Origin: Druceiella hillmani
Lineage: Eukaryota > Arthropoda > Insecta > Lepidoptera > Hepialidae
Direction of reading: 5' to 3'
NCBI GenBank assembly: GCA_039881145.1
Contig: JAYKKI010000013.1
Coordinates: forward strand, 42,303,501 to 42,367,500
DNA length: 64,000 nt
This document shows, piece by piece, positions 28,001 to 34,600 of this stretch (position 1 is the stretch's first letter; every line of letters starts with the position of its first letter). Made by a program: the position numbers and the translations under genes. A model generated the notes under the pieces. The model ran no database searches. It was not told where the DNA came from and saw only the letters and a list, made by a program, of their open reading frames with translations.

Positions 28001-31000
28001 ATTCTTTCATCCTTTAGCTATCCAGTGGTATAATTTAATTTTTGATGTAGAGGATAGATTCGAAACTGCAACGCCAAACTGTATCCCCCGATTTTGTTAT
28101 CATTATGGTATGGTAGCATATTTAAAGACATATTCACGTCAATAATAATCTGTAATATCTCTAAGTAATAAAAGTTAAAATATTTTTAATACTATACACA
28201 ATTTTAATAAAGTTTATATTTTTAAGCATTTACAAATGCCCTAGATTTCTATAAGTGTGTCCGTTAGACACTATTGTTCATTTACGTTCCCGAAGCGAAA
28301 TGGTTAGTTAAGTGTTAAGATGTTATAAGCGAAAATCAGATAAGGTGTGAATAGTGTGCTTTTTAAAAAATATCTTATTTGGTTAATTTCGTGATATTGC
28401 CTCCAATACACTAAATTTGAAACGGCAATCAACATTTTCAAAAAAATTATATATTTTTTAAGTTCCAAAATTTTTTCCACAAAGATTGGCTGTCAACACT
28501 CGGTGAGTTAAAAAGCTCCTTGTTGTTCCACTCTTTGATACCTTGTGTTTGATAACCTCATATTTCAATACTTTTCATTTCCGAAAATGTTTAAGGGACG
28601 ACCAAAACTCAAAAAGTTTTCCTAAATGCTCTATGTGCACCTCATCTACTTTCCGATACTGTTTGTTTGTTCCACATAGAGTTGCAAAACGTAAAATTTT
28701 CTAAAATGCTATATTTGTGATCCACCCTTTAATCCTTCATTTACTGCCAAATTTTGCTAGATTTTGTTGGGCTTCATAAAATTCATTCGTTTACAAGCAC
28801 ACATACACGTAGACACACAACCCATCAGCTCCGTACTACTTAAATCTAACGGCGGCTTCTCACAACTGTGATTTCACTGGCGGCGCCGCGTAATGGTAGA
28901 ATACAGAGCAGGCAAATAAGGCAGCAACAGGGTATGGCCATGTTGTCACTAACCCTCTCTCTATCTCTTCGCCACCTTAACCGCCCGCTCTGCGTCGATA
29001 CCATTATGCGTCACGGCGTTTAAAATCACAGGCTGCGGGAAGCCACAATCAATACTTCGTTTCACTCATACCAATTAAGAGGGAATGTAAATTTTTCCCA
29101 ATTTTGGTTCAAACTTTAACATATTAGCGGAGTTTAAACATTCTCTAGAATATTGCTTTACTCATTTCCCACAGCATCCCACGAAGATGACAGACAATAC
29201 AGCCCCCAAAGCGCTGACAGACAGTTCCAGCCTCTACTCCCTGCACGATTTCGAGATCAACATAGACCTCGATATGCCTGTGCCCAGTGAGTCTTTTTAT
29301 ATTATTTTCAACTTGACTTGCTACTCAATTAAAATGGCGTGATTTTGGTTAACCGTTGAAAAATGGATAATTTTTAGTGATTTTAAAAAACAGAATTAAA
29401 GTATAATTGTTTATTTTTTATTTATAAGCTATTAAGCCAAATTGAACATTTTTTATTCCAGCTAGAATGGCAACCATAAACTATGTTATTCAAACTTTAA
29501 ACTTATTTTGAATTGGAAAATTACAAGAGGTTCTTGAATATTCTTTGCTACAGACTTCATCTTAGATGAGAGTATAGATCCTACGAAATCCAACTACAGA
29601 GATTTAATTTGTCATCAGTAGCTGCACGGAGAAAAAGCGCTGGTCTATTATAAGCTCTTTTGCAAAAAAACGGGCACTTATAGGAATAAACCATATTAGA
29701 GTTATTTTATTATTATTTGATGCATTTTACAGGGCGATATGATGAGAATATTGTTATTTATTATTGAGATATCGTTTTTACCTACTTCAGTCATTAAAAA
29801 TGCGAATAAATAAAAATAACGATGTAAAGTCCACAGACGAGCGTCTTCATACTGGTACATTAAAAATGGCTAAAGTTTATTTTTGAATATTTTTTATTAA
29901 TTTAACATAAAATTTGAAAATTTAGTAACGAGTATGGCCTCCTCTAGCTAAAATCAATGCGCTTAATCTGCTAGGCATGCTTTCGATGACGTTTTTTTAT
30001 CATTTCCTGGGAAATACGTTCCCATTCAGCGACAATCACACTTTTAAGGACCTGAATGTTTTCTTGAGCTGGTTTTACGGCTCTTACGCGTCGTTTGAGA
30101 TTATCCCATATGTGTCCTATCGGATTGAGGTCGGGACTTCTAGCTGGCCAGTCTAACCGACGAATTCCGGTCTCCTGCATATACGCATCAACGTTTCTAG
30201 AGCGGTGGGTGCAAGCTTTGTCGTTCATAAAAATGGACTCGCCTCCAGCTGCTGTTAATGAGGGTTGTGCATGAGGAATAAGAACCTCTTTTATGTATCT
30301 TTGCGCATTCAAATGTGCCATTTTCAATAAAAACTAACTCGGTACGGTCATCTGAGTTAATACCAGCCCAAAACATTATGGACCCTCCACTGTAAGGGGT
30401 GATTTATTTATTGATAAGGGGTGATGACGAAAAATTTTGAGGGAATCTCAATCTGACAACTCGATGCTCACGGAGCAATATAGGGTCCCGAGCTGGGCGA
30501 TAGCTACGTATATTGACGGCCTGAAGTCTCCTTCTGACTGTCCATAGGCTTACTCGTGTACCTCTGACGTCCTCGAGGTTCTGTTTGAGATCCACGTACG
30601 TAACTGGACGATTTCGTAGCGCTTGACTATGAAGAGGTCGTCCCGTGGCTCAGTGCACCGTTTTCTTCCAGAACTAGGCCTTCTACTGACGGAGCCCGTT
30701 TCTTGGTATCGTTGCCAGGTCCTTTGGACGGTGGAATGGCTCACATTACTGCTGAGACACATAACATTGGCTACAGCCTTCTTCAAGTAGTGCAATAATT
30801 TTACTAGCTCTTATCGTTTTTTCAACCATACTGAGAACAGCAAACAGAAGTGAACTAATGCAGCAAACAGCAGAAATTTAATTAAAATTTATTCGTTAAA
30901 ATAAAAAACGTAACAAATGAAAAAGAACTTAATAAGAGTTGGATTTCATTTACCGCCAAAAAATACTTTTTTGTCAGTGAAAGAGAATTTTCATTCAAAA

Positions 31001-32677
31001 AGAATAAATTTCAAATTTAGAACGTTCGTGTTTATGTGCCAGAATACACTATACCTGCCAGTAACAATTACATTTAATACAACCTCTTAATAAATAATAT
31101 TTTGTTAATATTATGACAAAATCAAAACCGCCCGTTTTTTATGCAAAAGAGGGTATTTATATAAAATCATACATTCGCATGTCGATTGTCCCTATCTCCT
31201 CTCTCTGCTTAACTTCAATACTGGACTCAGAGACCATATACCCTTACAAAGATTATTTGTATTACAAGTTTATAACAATAAAACCTCTTTTTATATAGCC
31301 CCATAATTCGAATGTACCAATTGCATAACGATATTGTTTCCCAACAACCGTCCTTGAGTATTTTTGAACCGAAATTATTAACATTTAAAAAGGAAATAGA
31401 ATAATATTATTTATAAATTAATACCAGCTACGATAGTATTAATATTTTGTTCAGTATATAGAAAATAATATAATTCTAAGTTAATACTAACTTTAGTAAT
31501 TGATCAATACGTTTTATAATATATTTAATAACACAAGTAACCGTTAAAAATATATACATAAATACTCTAACCATTTTGTACACACATAATTAGAGCACAT
31601 AATTCTAGTTTTATGCTCTGTTCTTTTTATTATACATCTACGCTACTGGAACTTGTTTTGTGAGCCTTTCAACAAACAAATAAATAAACTGATTGGAATA
31701 TGGGCAACCAGTTCGTGTAACGTAATTTGAGAAACTAATAATGAAAATTTTTGATATGGCTATTACTTTATTAGAAACCTAGTGCTAAGTCAGCAGTCCT
31801 CAGCAGTTTCAGTTGTGTTTTATCGAATATTACTTCATAATGCTACGTTTTTTAGATTAACCGTTTTAGTGCCATAGTTTTTTACTCATATATATTTAAA
31901 AATGCCAAAGAAATCTTTTGTTTTTGATGTCATTTACCCTTGTCTCGAAAAAAAACTGTATCTCTTCCAAAAGTTATCCAATTTTAATAACTTTTACGGT
32001 GTTTTCTTAATAAAAACTTGTACAAGGATAATAAAATACAAAGAAAATTATGGAAATATATATTGTGAACAAAAATTTAACAAAAACTGAAATCAAGGCC
32101 ACATCGTATTTTCACAGTACGGTACATCCTCCGTATTAGCAAAATAAATGTTATCGTCACTATTATCACTATCACTCAAAATTTGCAGTACGCCAAATTG
32201 TAAGCACACCACAATGTCACTTCCGCTATCACTTTCTTCACAACTTGAAAAATGATCATTTTCACTCGAATTATTTTCGTATTCCGACATTGTGGGTTAA
32301 AAATTTTCTTTTCCTGGATCTTTTTTATATTGTAATTACTAATAATATTATAATTTGAACTTTATGTAACACGTAGAAAGATAAAAGATTAGCGATGTAT
32401 GCGAGTGCCATTTCGCAAGCAACATCGCGCTCGTGGCAAATTTAGTTAGTACGTGCACGAGCGCAATGGCGCTCGTCGGCATTCTAATAGTTAACATTAC
32501 TTTGCCTGTCGCAATTTATGCAATACAAAATCAGAGGCGTAATTAATTATATTATTAATTTCAGTAAACTCTGTCAGCGTACAGCCGAAACCGCTTCTTC
32601 CGAAAGTGATAAAGGAAACGGGCCCCAAGCGTTCGCTCAACCTCGAAGACTACAAGAAGAAGAGAGGCCTCATATGA
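3848..32677 (+). CDS. RTF1: RTF1, Paf1-complex subunit / RNA Pol II elongation factor (3' thirteen exons)
   Basis: Rtf1 is a nuclear Paf1-complex subunit that binds elongating RNA polymerase II, mainly through Spt5, and promotes H2B ubiquitination and elongation. Thirteen exons join without a phase conflict: 3848-4047, 5085-5198, 7932-8158, 9879-9999, 11613-11784, 12204-12309, 14996-15127, 19160-19288, 21409-21521, 23043-23211, 25503-25673, 29175-29286 and 32565-32677. All introns are GT-AG. The joined part encodes 625 residues: an arginine- and glutamate-rich basic region (about 1-180), a Ser/Asp/Gly-rich linker (180-265), the Plus3 domain (about 268-400, the Spt5-binding module), a charged helical region (400-495), a DPFTRR segment (about 500) and the C-terminal signature [15 protein letters not shown]. 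Order and motifs match animal RTF1 throughout. The start codon, acidic N-terminus and most of the histone-modification domain are left of the window. Introns are loaded with transposons but every splice site looks intact. Confidence 0.95.
4048..5084. other. RTF1: RTF1 intron; short transposon-end similarities
   Basis: Non-coding. The stretch 4254-4290 (GCCACTTCAACCA plus TTGTGCAATT) resembles the end of the inverted-repeat element at 16.14-16.87 kb. The stretch 4363-4410 (CATAATTATG, then GCATAAAAAGTACC and AATTGTCA) resembles 63570-63620, just upstream of a mariner fragment. These look like small relics of those families. Confidence 0.4.
5085..5198 (+). CDS. RTF1: RTF1 window exon 2
   Basis: Acceptor TTTCAG ends at 5084 and the donor GTAATG starts at 5199. 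The frame opens with the split glycine and reads [18 protein letters not shown], then a Ser/Pro/Arg-rich stretch. This part of RTF1 is poorly conserved, so the call rests on splice signals and on exact phase agreement with the exons on either side. The minus-strand open frame over it is a shadow. Confidence 0.72.
5199..6939. other. RTF1: RTF1 intron, left part, no recognised feature
   Basis: AT-rich DNA with no coding segment, structured repeat or RNA gene that I can support. Confidence 0.35.
6940..7316. repeat. ~209-bp tandem duplication in RTF1 intron
   Basis: TTCACTTACTT at 6961 and at 7170 start two copies of about 160-200 bp. Both contain CTCATGGTCAGGGGATAT, GAAAAGTCATCCT or a one-base variant, and CTAAGCTGTGAAATTTTGAA. 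Identity is roughly 85-90 percent by eye. No function is evident. Confidence 0.8.
7932..8158 (+). CDS. RTF1: RTF1 window exon 3 (basic helical region)
   Basis: Acceptor ATCCCCAG ends at 7931 and the donor GTAGGT starts at 8159. The correct frame starts with a split Asp, runs through a Ser/Pro/Gly/Ala-rich linker and then [16 protein letters not shown], followed by a Glu/Lys/Arg-rich helix ending GEDDE. This corresponds to the SQAMEELKAEREKRKNR segment of vertebrate RTF1. Open frames in other registers over this exon are shadows. It ends in phase 0. Confidence 0.92.
8159..9552. other. RTF1: RTF1 intron, no recognised feature
   Basis: AT-rich. No exon, RNA gene or strong repeat recognised. Confidence 0.35.
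9553..9755. mobile_element. Palindromic MITE in RTF1 intron
   Basis: The two halves are inverted copies. The left arm, from about 9556, carries ACACACGGCCAAGACTGTCA then GTCGGAATTA; the right arm, ending about 9752, carries its complement (AATCCGACTGAGAGTC, then CTGACCATGTGT). About 50 bp of TIR is recognisable. A possible short target repeat ATGCA flanks it (about 9551 and 9756). No coding capacity. Confidence 0.7.
9879..9999 (+). CDS. RTF1: RTF1 window exon 4 (acidic/Ser-rich linker)
   Basis: Acceptor GGTCATAG ends at 9878 and the donor GTAATT starts at 10000. It reads [17 protein letters not shown] and then [16 protein letters not shown], matching the LKTSEVYSDDE-type acidic linker in front of the Plus3 domain. 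It ends with one base of a split Gly. Confidence 0.9.
10165..10300 (+). repeat. Dispersed repeat with hammerhead-like motif, copy 1
   Basis: Same family as the copies at 53.3 and 61.2 kb. Shared blocks are GCTAATAGCCCACCTGAAG, the hairpin GTTGTAATACAAC, GAAACCTAGGTCGTGG and TAGTTTCATTTAATTGTGA. The hammerhead-like core is at 10198-10238, but the CTGAAGA core reads CTGAAGT here. That changes an invariant adenosine, so this copy is probably inactive. Confidence 0.75.
10301..11612. other. RTF1: RTF1 intron, no recognised feature
   Basis: Non-coding AT-rich DNA; nothing recognised. Confidence 0.35.
11613..11784 (+). CDS. RTF1: RTF1 window exon 5 (linker into Plus3)
   Basis: Acceptor CGGTACAG ends at 11612 and the donor GTCAGT starts at 11785. 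A Ser/Gly-rich low-complexity stretch is followed by [19 protein letters not shown]. The last part is the start of the Plus3 domain (ELNRVRLSR in vertebrates). It ends two bases into an Arg codon. Confidence 0.95.
12204..12309 (+). CDS. RTF1: RTF1 window exon 6 (Plus3 domain, first part)
   Basis: Acceptor TTGGCAG ends at 12203 and the donor GTGAGT starts at 12310. It encodes [10 protein letters not shown] and [11 protein letters not shown], then PVYR. These are diagnostic Plus3 blocks, including conserved basic residues. It ends in phase 0. Confidence 0.96.
12369..12396. repeat. Perfect 12-bp stem hairpin
   Basis: AGAGTGAGTGGG at 12369-12380 and its exact complement at 12385-12396 are separated by TAAG. 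It lies 60 bp after an RTF1 donor site. It is too short for a typical pre-miRNA and may be a MITE end. Confidence 0.6.
12397..14995. other. RTF1: RTF1 intron; one small hairpin
   Basis: AT-rich intron. The only structure noted is a perfect 12-bp stem at 13520-13531 / 13535-13546 with a 3-base loop (TTGAACAATGGT and its complement). The rest shows no exon, RNA gene or clear repeat. Confidence 0.4.
14996..15127 (+). CDS. RTF1: RTF1 window exon 7 (Plus3 domain, core)
   Basis: Acceptor CACCGAAG ends at 14995 and the donor GTAAGT starts at 15128. It encodes [17 protein letters not shown], then [13 protein letters not shown] and [11 protein letters not shown], the most conserved part of Plus3. Phase 0 at both ends. 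Confidence 0.97.
15369..15562. mobile_element. piggyBac-like element, left-end fragment
   Basis: TTAA at 15369-15372 is followed by CCGTTTTAGTGCCAT. About 190 bp is nearly identical to the left part of the element at 31861-32490 (AAATCTTTTGTTTTTGATGT, AACTGTATCTCTTCCAAAA). Similarity stops near 15562, and no right terminus was found nearby. It is a truncated copy inside an RTF1 intron. Confidence 0.75.
16138..16868. mobile_element. Non-autonomous element with ~35-bp TIRs
   Basis: The left end near 16138 reads CAGTATGTATCATCACTAAA then TAGCGGCACTTCAACCA. The right end near 16868 is its inverted copy (GAAGTGGTGCTATTTAATTA, then TGATACGTACTG). Length is about 730 bp and there is no open frame of significance. 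A CAGT start suggests a Tc1/mariner-type MITE, but a TA duplication is not clear, so superfamily is uncertain. Confidence 0.65.
17340..17760. mobile_element. Retroposon-like relic
   Basis: GCGAAGACTTCGCACGGGTC followed by ACGCTAGT at 17618-17646 resembles the terminal block of abundant lepidopteran retroposons. At about 17680-17705 lies ATAATAATAATCTTTATTTA, which in complement is an AATAAA signal followed by a TTA-rich tail, as at non-LTR 3' ends. The intervening DNA is degenerate. Classification is inference from familiarity with such ends. Confidence 0.35.
18125..18870. repeat. ~415-bp diverged tandem duplication
   Basis: Copy A (about 18130-18470) and copy B (about 18545-18860) share CAGGCCGGACAGGATTGT (CAGGCAGGATTGT in B), GCCATGT(C/A)AAACTTGAAA, ATGTCAGATAACAGT, TTTTATTGTTATTTTTATTT and GGTTATAAATT. 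Both are full of indels. No coding content. Confidence 0.7.
19160..19288 (+). CDS. RTF1: RTF1 window exon 8 (Plus3 domain, C-terminal part)
   Basis: Acceptor TGATTGCAG ends at 19159 and the donor GTACAA starts at 19289. It reads [10 protein letters not shown] and then [19 protein letters not shown], matching EFTESEFMKW...LPTLDEI of vertebrate RTF1. It closes the Plus3 domain. Phase 0 at both ends. Minus-strand and shifted open frames here are shadows. Confidence 0.97.
19289..21408. other. RTF1: RTF1 intron with one retroposon-like relic
   Basis: Around 19752-19860 there is a T-rich TGTCTG/TTTGTC run, then GACAGCCCAACGGATTTCAA and TTTTACAGGTAGATAATATA. This pattern is typical of degenerate insect RTE/SINE-like retroposon tails (inference). 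The remainder of the intron is AT-rich with no recognised feature. Confidence 0.4.
21409..21521 (+). CDS. RTF1: RTF1 window exon 9
   Basis: Acceptor CGTTCCAG ends at 21408 and the donor GTAAGA starts at 21522. It encodes [15 protein letters not shown] and [12 protein letters not shown], the conserved segment just after Plus3. It ends two bases into an Arg codon. Confidence 0.97.
21590..21832 (+). repeat. Dispersed ~240-bp repeat, copy on + strand
   Basis: Runs from GGAACAAAGTTCTTTTACGC through TCGTCACGTAAG, a GTGTGTGTGT tract and CGAGTATCGACATTCGAG to ACCTCAATTCTAAACATGTG. The same sequence, inverted, is at 57258-57505. It starts about 70 bp after an RTF1 donor. Family unknown; it could be a SINE-like or MITE-like unit. 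Confidence 0.75.
21895..22660. repeat. Extreme AT-rich low-complexity tract
   Basis: About 760 bp composed almost only of TTTAA/AATTTA/AATAAA-type words, with G and C nearly absent. Repeated half-regular blocks such as AATAATAAAATTTAATGTTA recur (about 22320, 22482). Small open frames in it reflect composition. Confidence 0.7.
22680..22702. repeat. GA microsatellite
   Basis: A run of AGAGAGAGAGAGGGAGAGAG in an RTF1 intron. Short and imperfect. Confidence 0.7.
23043..23211 (+). CDS. RTF1: RTF1 window exon 10 (coiled-coil-like)
   Basis: Acceptor TTAATAAG ends at 23042 and the donor GTATGA starts at 23212. It encodes [13 protein letters not shown] and [11 protein letters not shown], matching LEERAEALDRQRT and AISYINQRNRE in vertebrates. 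Charged helical sequence; ends in phase 0. Confidence 0.97.
23840..24225. repeat. Degenerate ~120-bp tandem repeat
   Basis: Three decayed copies are marked by a GGAACTTCTCAATG-type box at about 23887, 24009 and 24125. Each is preceded by a GATGATAGA/GAAG-rich stretch and a (T/A)TGTGG box. Spacing is about 118-124 bp. Directly left of the 90-bp array. Confidence 0.55.
24270..24905. repeat. 90-bp minisatellite
   Basis: TTA(C/T)GTTACTATTGTGAAAG recurs at 24301, 24391, 24481, 24571, 24661 and 24751, with TTACATTACT at 24841: exactly 90 bp apart each time. The central three units are almost identical (CTTAGATCTATGTGG variant) and the outer units carry GATTAGTTC. Because 90 is a multiple of three and the unit has no stop in one frame, a 175-codon open frame arises; I treat it as a by-product. 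The right end runs into the piggyBac-like fragment at 24905. Confidence 0.9.
24905..25176 (-). mobile_element. piggyBac-like element, terminal fragment with transposase start
   Basis: Nearly the same sequence as the right part of the element at 31861-32490. It ends GGCGCTCGTCGGTACTCAAA then CGG, followed by TTAA at 25173-25176. On the minus strand it encodes an acidic transposase N-terminus beginning near 24986, with a one-base insertion relative to the 32.2-kb copy that shifts the frame after a few codons. The left part of the element is missing and the 90-bp array abuts instead. It is an inactive relic. Confidence 0.75.
25503..25673 (+). CDS. RTF1: RTF1 window exon 11
   Basis: Acceptor TGATTGCAG ends at 25502 and the donor GTGAGT starts at 25674. 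It encodes [20 protein letters not shown], matching the QMDPFTRRQCKP block of vertebrate RTF1, then an Ala/Arg/Glu-rich helix. Phase 0 at both ends. Confidence 0.96.
26265..27262. repeat. ~0.95-kb dispersed repeat, copy A
   Basis: Shares almost its whole length with 51800-52737. Landmarks are TTTAATTGCCTACAC, GTGTGTGTGC, ATGTAGGGCTGTC, ACATATCGGTCTCGAT, AATAAATATTTTATACTATA, TTTACAACAAACAAAAAAG and TTGATCGTACTCGTTATCTG. This copy lacks about 46 bp present in the other. It splits the piggyBac-like transposase. It has no coding content that I can identify, and its class is unknown. Ends are defined to within about 15 bp. Confidence 0.8.
27263..27505 (+). pseudogene. piggyBac transposase C-terminal cysteine-rich fragment
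   Basis: The + strand frame contains [17 protein letters not shown] and then CDKCNVN, preceded by an Asp/Glu/Gln-containing linker. The C-x2-S/C...C-x2-C pattern is the remnant of the cysteine-rich zinc-binding domain that ends piggyBac transposases. One cysteine (CHIC to CHIS) and the final Cys-x2-His are altered or lost. The DDD catalytic domain is not found; the upstream part was displaced by the insertion at 26265-27262. Confidence 0.7.
27506..28135 (-). mobile_element. Dispersed element with basic N-terminal ORF, copy A
   Basis: Shares TGTATCCCCCGATTTTGTTA, TAGAGGATAGATTCGAAACT, AATGGCGGCGCTT, TTTTGACGACAGCTGACGAT and TTCTTGAGAAG with the copy at 45930-46415. On the minus strand, a 65-codon open frame (27550-27747) starts [16 protein letters not shown] and has a KQCRERKR block. 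This is an Arg/Lys-rich segment of the sort found at the N-termini of some insect transposon proteins. The copy at 46 kb lacks this coding part. The region right of the ORF would be its 5' untranslated and promoter region. Confidence 0.6.
28320..28850. other. RTF1: RTF1 intron, no recognised feature
   Basis: AT-rich DNA between the piggyBac-like element and the palindromic MITE. Nothing recognised. Confidence 0.3.
28851..29048. mobile_element. GC-rich palindromic (foldback) MITE
   Basis: The left half starts GGCGGCTTCTCACAACTGTG and continues GGCGCCGCGTAATGGTA. The right half is the inverted copy (TACCATTATGCGTCACGGCG, then ATCACAGGCTGCGGGAAGCC). Arms of 80-95 bp pair imperfectly around a short centre. 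It stands out from its AT-rich surroundings by GC content. It lies about 125 bp before an RTF1 acceptor. Confidence 0.75.
29175..29286 (+). CDS. RTF1: RTF1 window exon 12
   Basis: Acceptor TTCCCACAG ends at 29174 and the donor GTGAGT starts at 29287. It encodes a short linker then [18 protein letters not shown], matching LFKVHDFDVKIDLQVP in vertebrates. It ends one base into an Ile codon. Confidence 0.96.
29922..30829 (-). pseudogene. Tc1-like transposase pseudogene
   Basis: Minus strand, from an ATG at 30829 (MVEKTIRAS) to a stop at 29922 after GGHTRY, a usual Tc1 C-terminus. It includes paired-like helix-turn-helix sequence ([15 protein letters not shown]), TVRRRL, the FMNDKACTH block holding the second catalytic Asp, and [16 protein letters not shown]. 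In active Tc1 transposases the last block reads PIEH; here the catalytic Glu is Gly. The segment that should carry the first Asp (FSDESRF type) is deleted near 30400-30420, and at least two frameshifts break the frame. Total is about 302 codons against the usual ~340. Clear TIRs were not found. Resides in the last RTF1 intron. Confidence 0.88.
30830..31856. other. RTF1: RTF1 last intron, no recognised feature
   Basis: AT-rich. The first part may be the 5' flank of the Tc1-like element, but no inverted repeat partner was found. Nothing else recognised. Confidence 0.3.
31857..32494 (-). mobile_element. Short piggyBac-like element with transposase N-terminus
   Basis: TTAA at 31857-31860 and TTAA at 32491-32494 flank 630 bp. 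The ends are inverted repeats of about 13-17 bp: CCGTTTTAGTGCC on the left, and in complement CTATTAGAATGCC on the right. The minus strand (32093-32290) encodes 65 residues starting [16 protein letters not shown] with DSDNSDD, an acidic N-terminus typical of piggyBac-like transposases. No catalytic domain is present, so this is an internally deleted, non-autonomous copy. The right end is only about 70 bp from the acceptor of the last RTF1 exon. Confidence 0.8.
32565..32677 (+). CDS. RTF1: RTF1 window exon 13 (C-terminus and stop)
   Basis: Acceptor ATTTCAG ends at 32564. The split Ile codon is followed by [19 protein letters not shown] and [17 protein letters not shown], then TGA at 32675-32677. 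The C-terminal signature is near-identical across animals. An open frame in another register here is a shadow. Confidence 0.97.
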
Positions 32678-33700
32678 GGCGAGCAAATGATAGTGCAGGT
32701 GTCAAGACTGTTCGTGTCCGTGAGACATTAATATGTTATTTAATACTAGTATGAATATATTATATATATAAAAATATATTATACATCGTGACGTGGAAGT
32801 TATAAGCGAGAAATAAGGTCAATAGGCACGCGATTCTACGCATCGACGAGAGTGGAAAAGCGGAAATGGAAGATGAAAGAAAAATATATAGAAAGGTAAA
32901 TACATACGTACTGCTTCGTCTAATTATCGTTTATTAGGGAAATAGTCAAAGGTCAAGAAAGCAATTAAAATATTGCGGAAATTTAAATACTTTTATTTAC
33001 AATGTTGTCTGCATTTTTCTGAACTGTCTTTTATTCGTCATGTATAATTTTTCTGTTAATTAATCAAGATAATCAGTATGAAATAAGATGACGTATCAAT
33101 TAGGTACTTATTTTTGCGCAGGTCTGTTGTTATTGTTTTTTTTATCAAATAAATTCGAGACGAAAAATTGAATGGATGATCAGAAGCGACTGGTGAAGAA
33201 TACTTAAGACTTAGAGAAAGGAGTATATATGGTGTAAGATTACAATGTGTTTAAGTTTAATACAAAGCGAGCATGTGTGAGGATTTTTATGTCGTGTCGC
33301 TATCTACGATATTTTGTGTATGAGGTAGTATGAATTTATGACAATATATATAAATTATATTGACTTAAAGCTTTTGGAAGATTGAAGAAGAATGTGATTG
33401 TAGAATGAAAGGAAGAATATGTATGCGGAGACGTGTATGAGAGTTAGACAATACAAAAAAATTATGGCTTTCTTTCCGCGAGATGTTGCCATTTTGTCAA
33501 TCTTGACTGATAGAGATGTCTATAGCATCAATAAGTTCACGTTATGTGTCCTAATTTTGTGTAACAATAAATTAATTTATTCCTTCGTGGCAAATATAAA
33601 CTTAAACCAAAAATGATAATGAAAATTGTTTACAATGAGTCCGTTGTATAGGGCTATCAAAAATTGGTATCTCGAAAATCTTGGAAAGACAGAAAAAAAT
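32678..33700 (+). other. RTF1: RTF1 3' untranslated region and flank
   Basis: AT-rich DNA after the stop. Candidate poly(A) signals AATAAA occur at about 33149 (ATCAAATAAATTC) and at 33566-33571 (CAATAAATTA). Which is used cannot be told from sequence. A short open frame at 33419-33616 has no recognisable homology. Confidence 0.45.
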
Positions 33701-34600
33701 CTTGGAATTACATTTTCCATTAAAATCTCCCAGTAAATCTGGAATTTCCATGAATTATCTTGAATTTGTTTTAATAATCTGTCATGCAGATATTATTTCT
33801 AGATTTCGGTCTAGGAGTAAATAATAATATTTATTTATTTAACAATCTTCCTCTTAAACCTGGAAAAGTTGTGGAATTTGGTATAATTACATTTTCCATT
33901 AAAATCTCCCAGTAAATCTGGAATTTCCATGAATTATTTTAAATTTGTTTTAATAATCTGTTATACAGATATTATTTCTAGATTTCGGTCTAGGAGTAAA
34001 TAATAATATTTATTTATTTAACAATCTTCCTCTTAAACCTGGAAAAGTTGTGGAATTTGGTATAATTACATTTTCCATTAAAATCTCCCAGTAAATCTGA
34101 AATTTCCATGAATTATTTTAAATTTGTTTTAATAATCTGTTATACAGATATTATTTCTAGATTTCGGTCTAGGAGTAAATAATATTTATTTATTTAAAAA
34201 TCTTCCTCTTAAACCTGGAAAAGTTGTGGAATTTGATATAATTACATTTGCCATTAAATATCCCAGTAAATCTGGAATTTCAACGAATTATCTTGAATTT
34301 GTTTTAATAATCTGTTATACAGATATTATTTCTAGATTTCGGTCTAGGAGTAAATAATATTTATTTATTTAACAATCTTCCTCTTAAACCTGGAAAAGTT
34401 GTGGAATTTGATATAATTACATTTGCCATTAAAATATCCCAGTAAATCTGGAATTTCAACGAATTATCTTGAATTTGTTTTAATAATCTGTCTTACAGAT
34501 ATTATTTCTAGAATTCGGTCTAGGAGTAAATAATAAAATAAGATTTATTTATTTATTTAATAACCTTCTTCTTAAACCTGGAAAAGTTGTGGAATTTGAT
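33700..34600. repeat. ~177-bp tandem array
   Basis: Five copies; ATTACATTT(T/G)CCATTAAA recurs at 33707, 33886, 34065, 34241 and 34416 (spacing 179, 179, 176, 175). Each unit contains TATTATTTCTAGATTTCGGT, CTAGGAGTAAATAAT and TTAAACCTGGAAAAGTTGTG. Unit-to-unit identity is high (over 90 percent by eye). The unit is about nucleosome-sized. Confidence 0.9.

Larger units (their letters stand above)
26037..28318 (+). mobile_element. piggyBac-like element with nested insertions
   Basis: TTAA at 26037-26040 is followed by CCCTTAACAACCCA. TTAA at 28315-28318 is preceded by the inverted terminus (in complement CACTTAACTAACCA). The left end also carries GTGTCTCGTAGACAC and the right end a related GTGTCCGTTAGACAC. 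Inside is the 3' end of a piggyBac transposase on the + strand. The element is interrupted by a ~1-kb repeat (about 26265-27260) and by a second repeat (about 27506-28135), so it is dead. It sits in an RTF1 intron. Confidence 0.75.
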
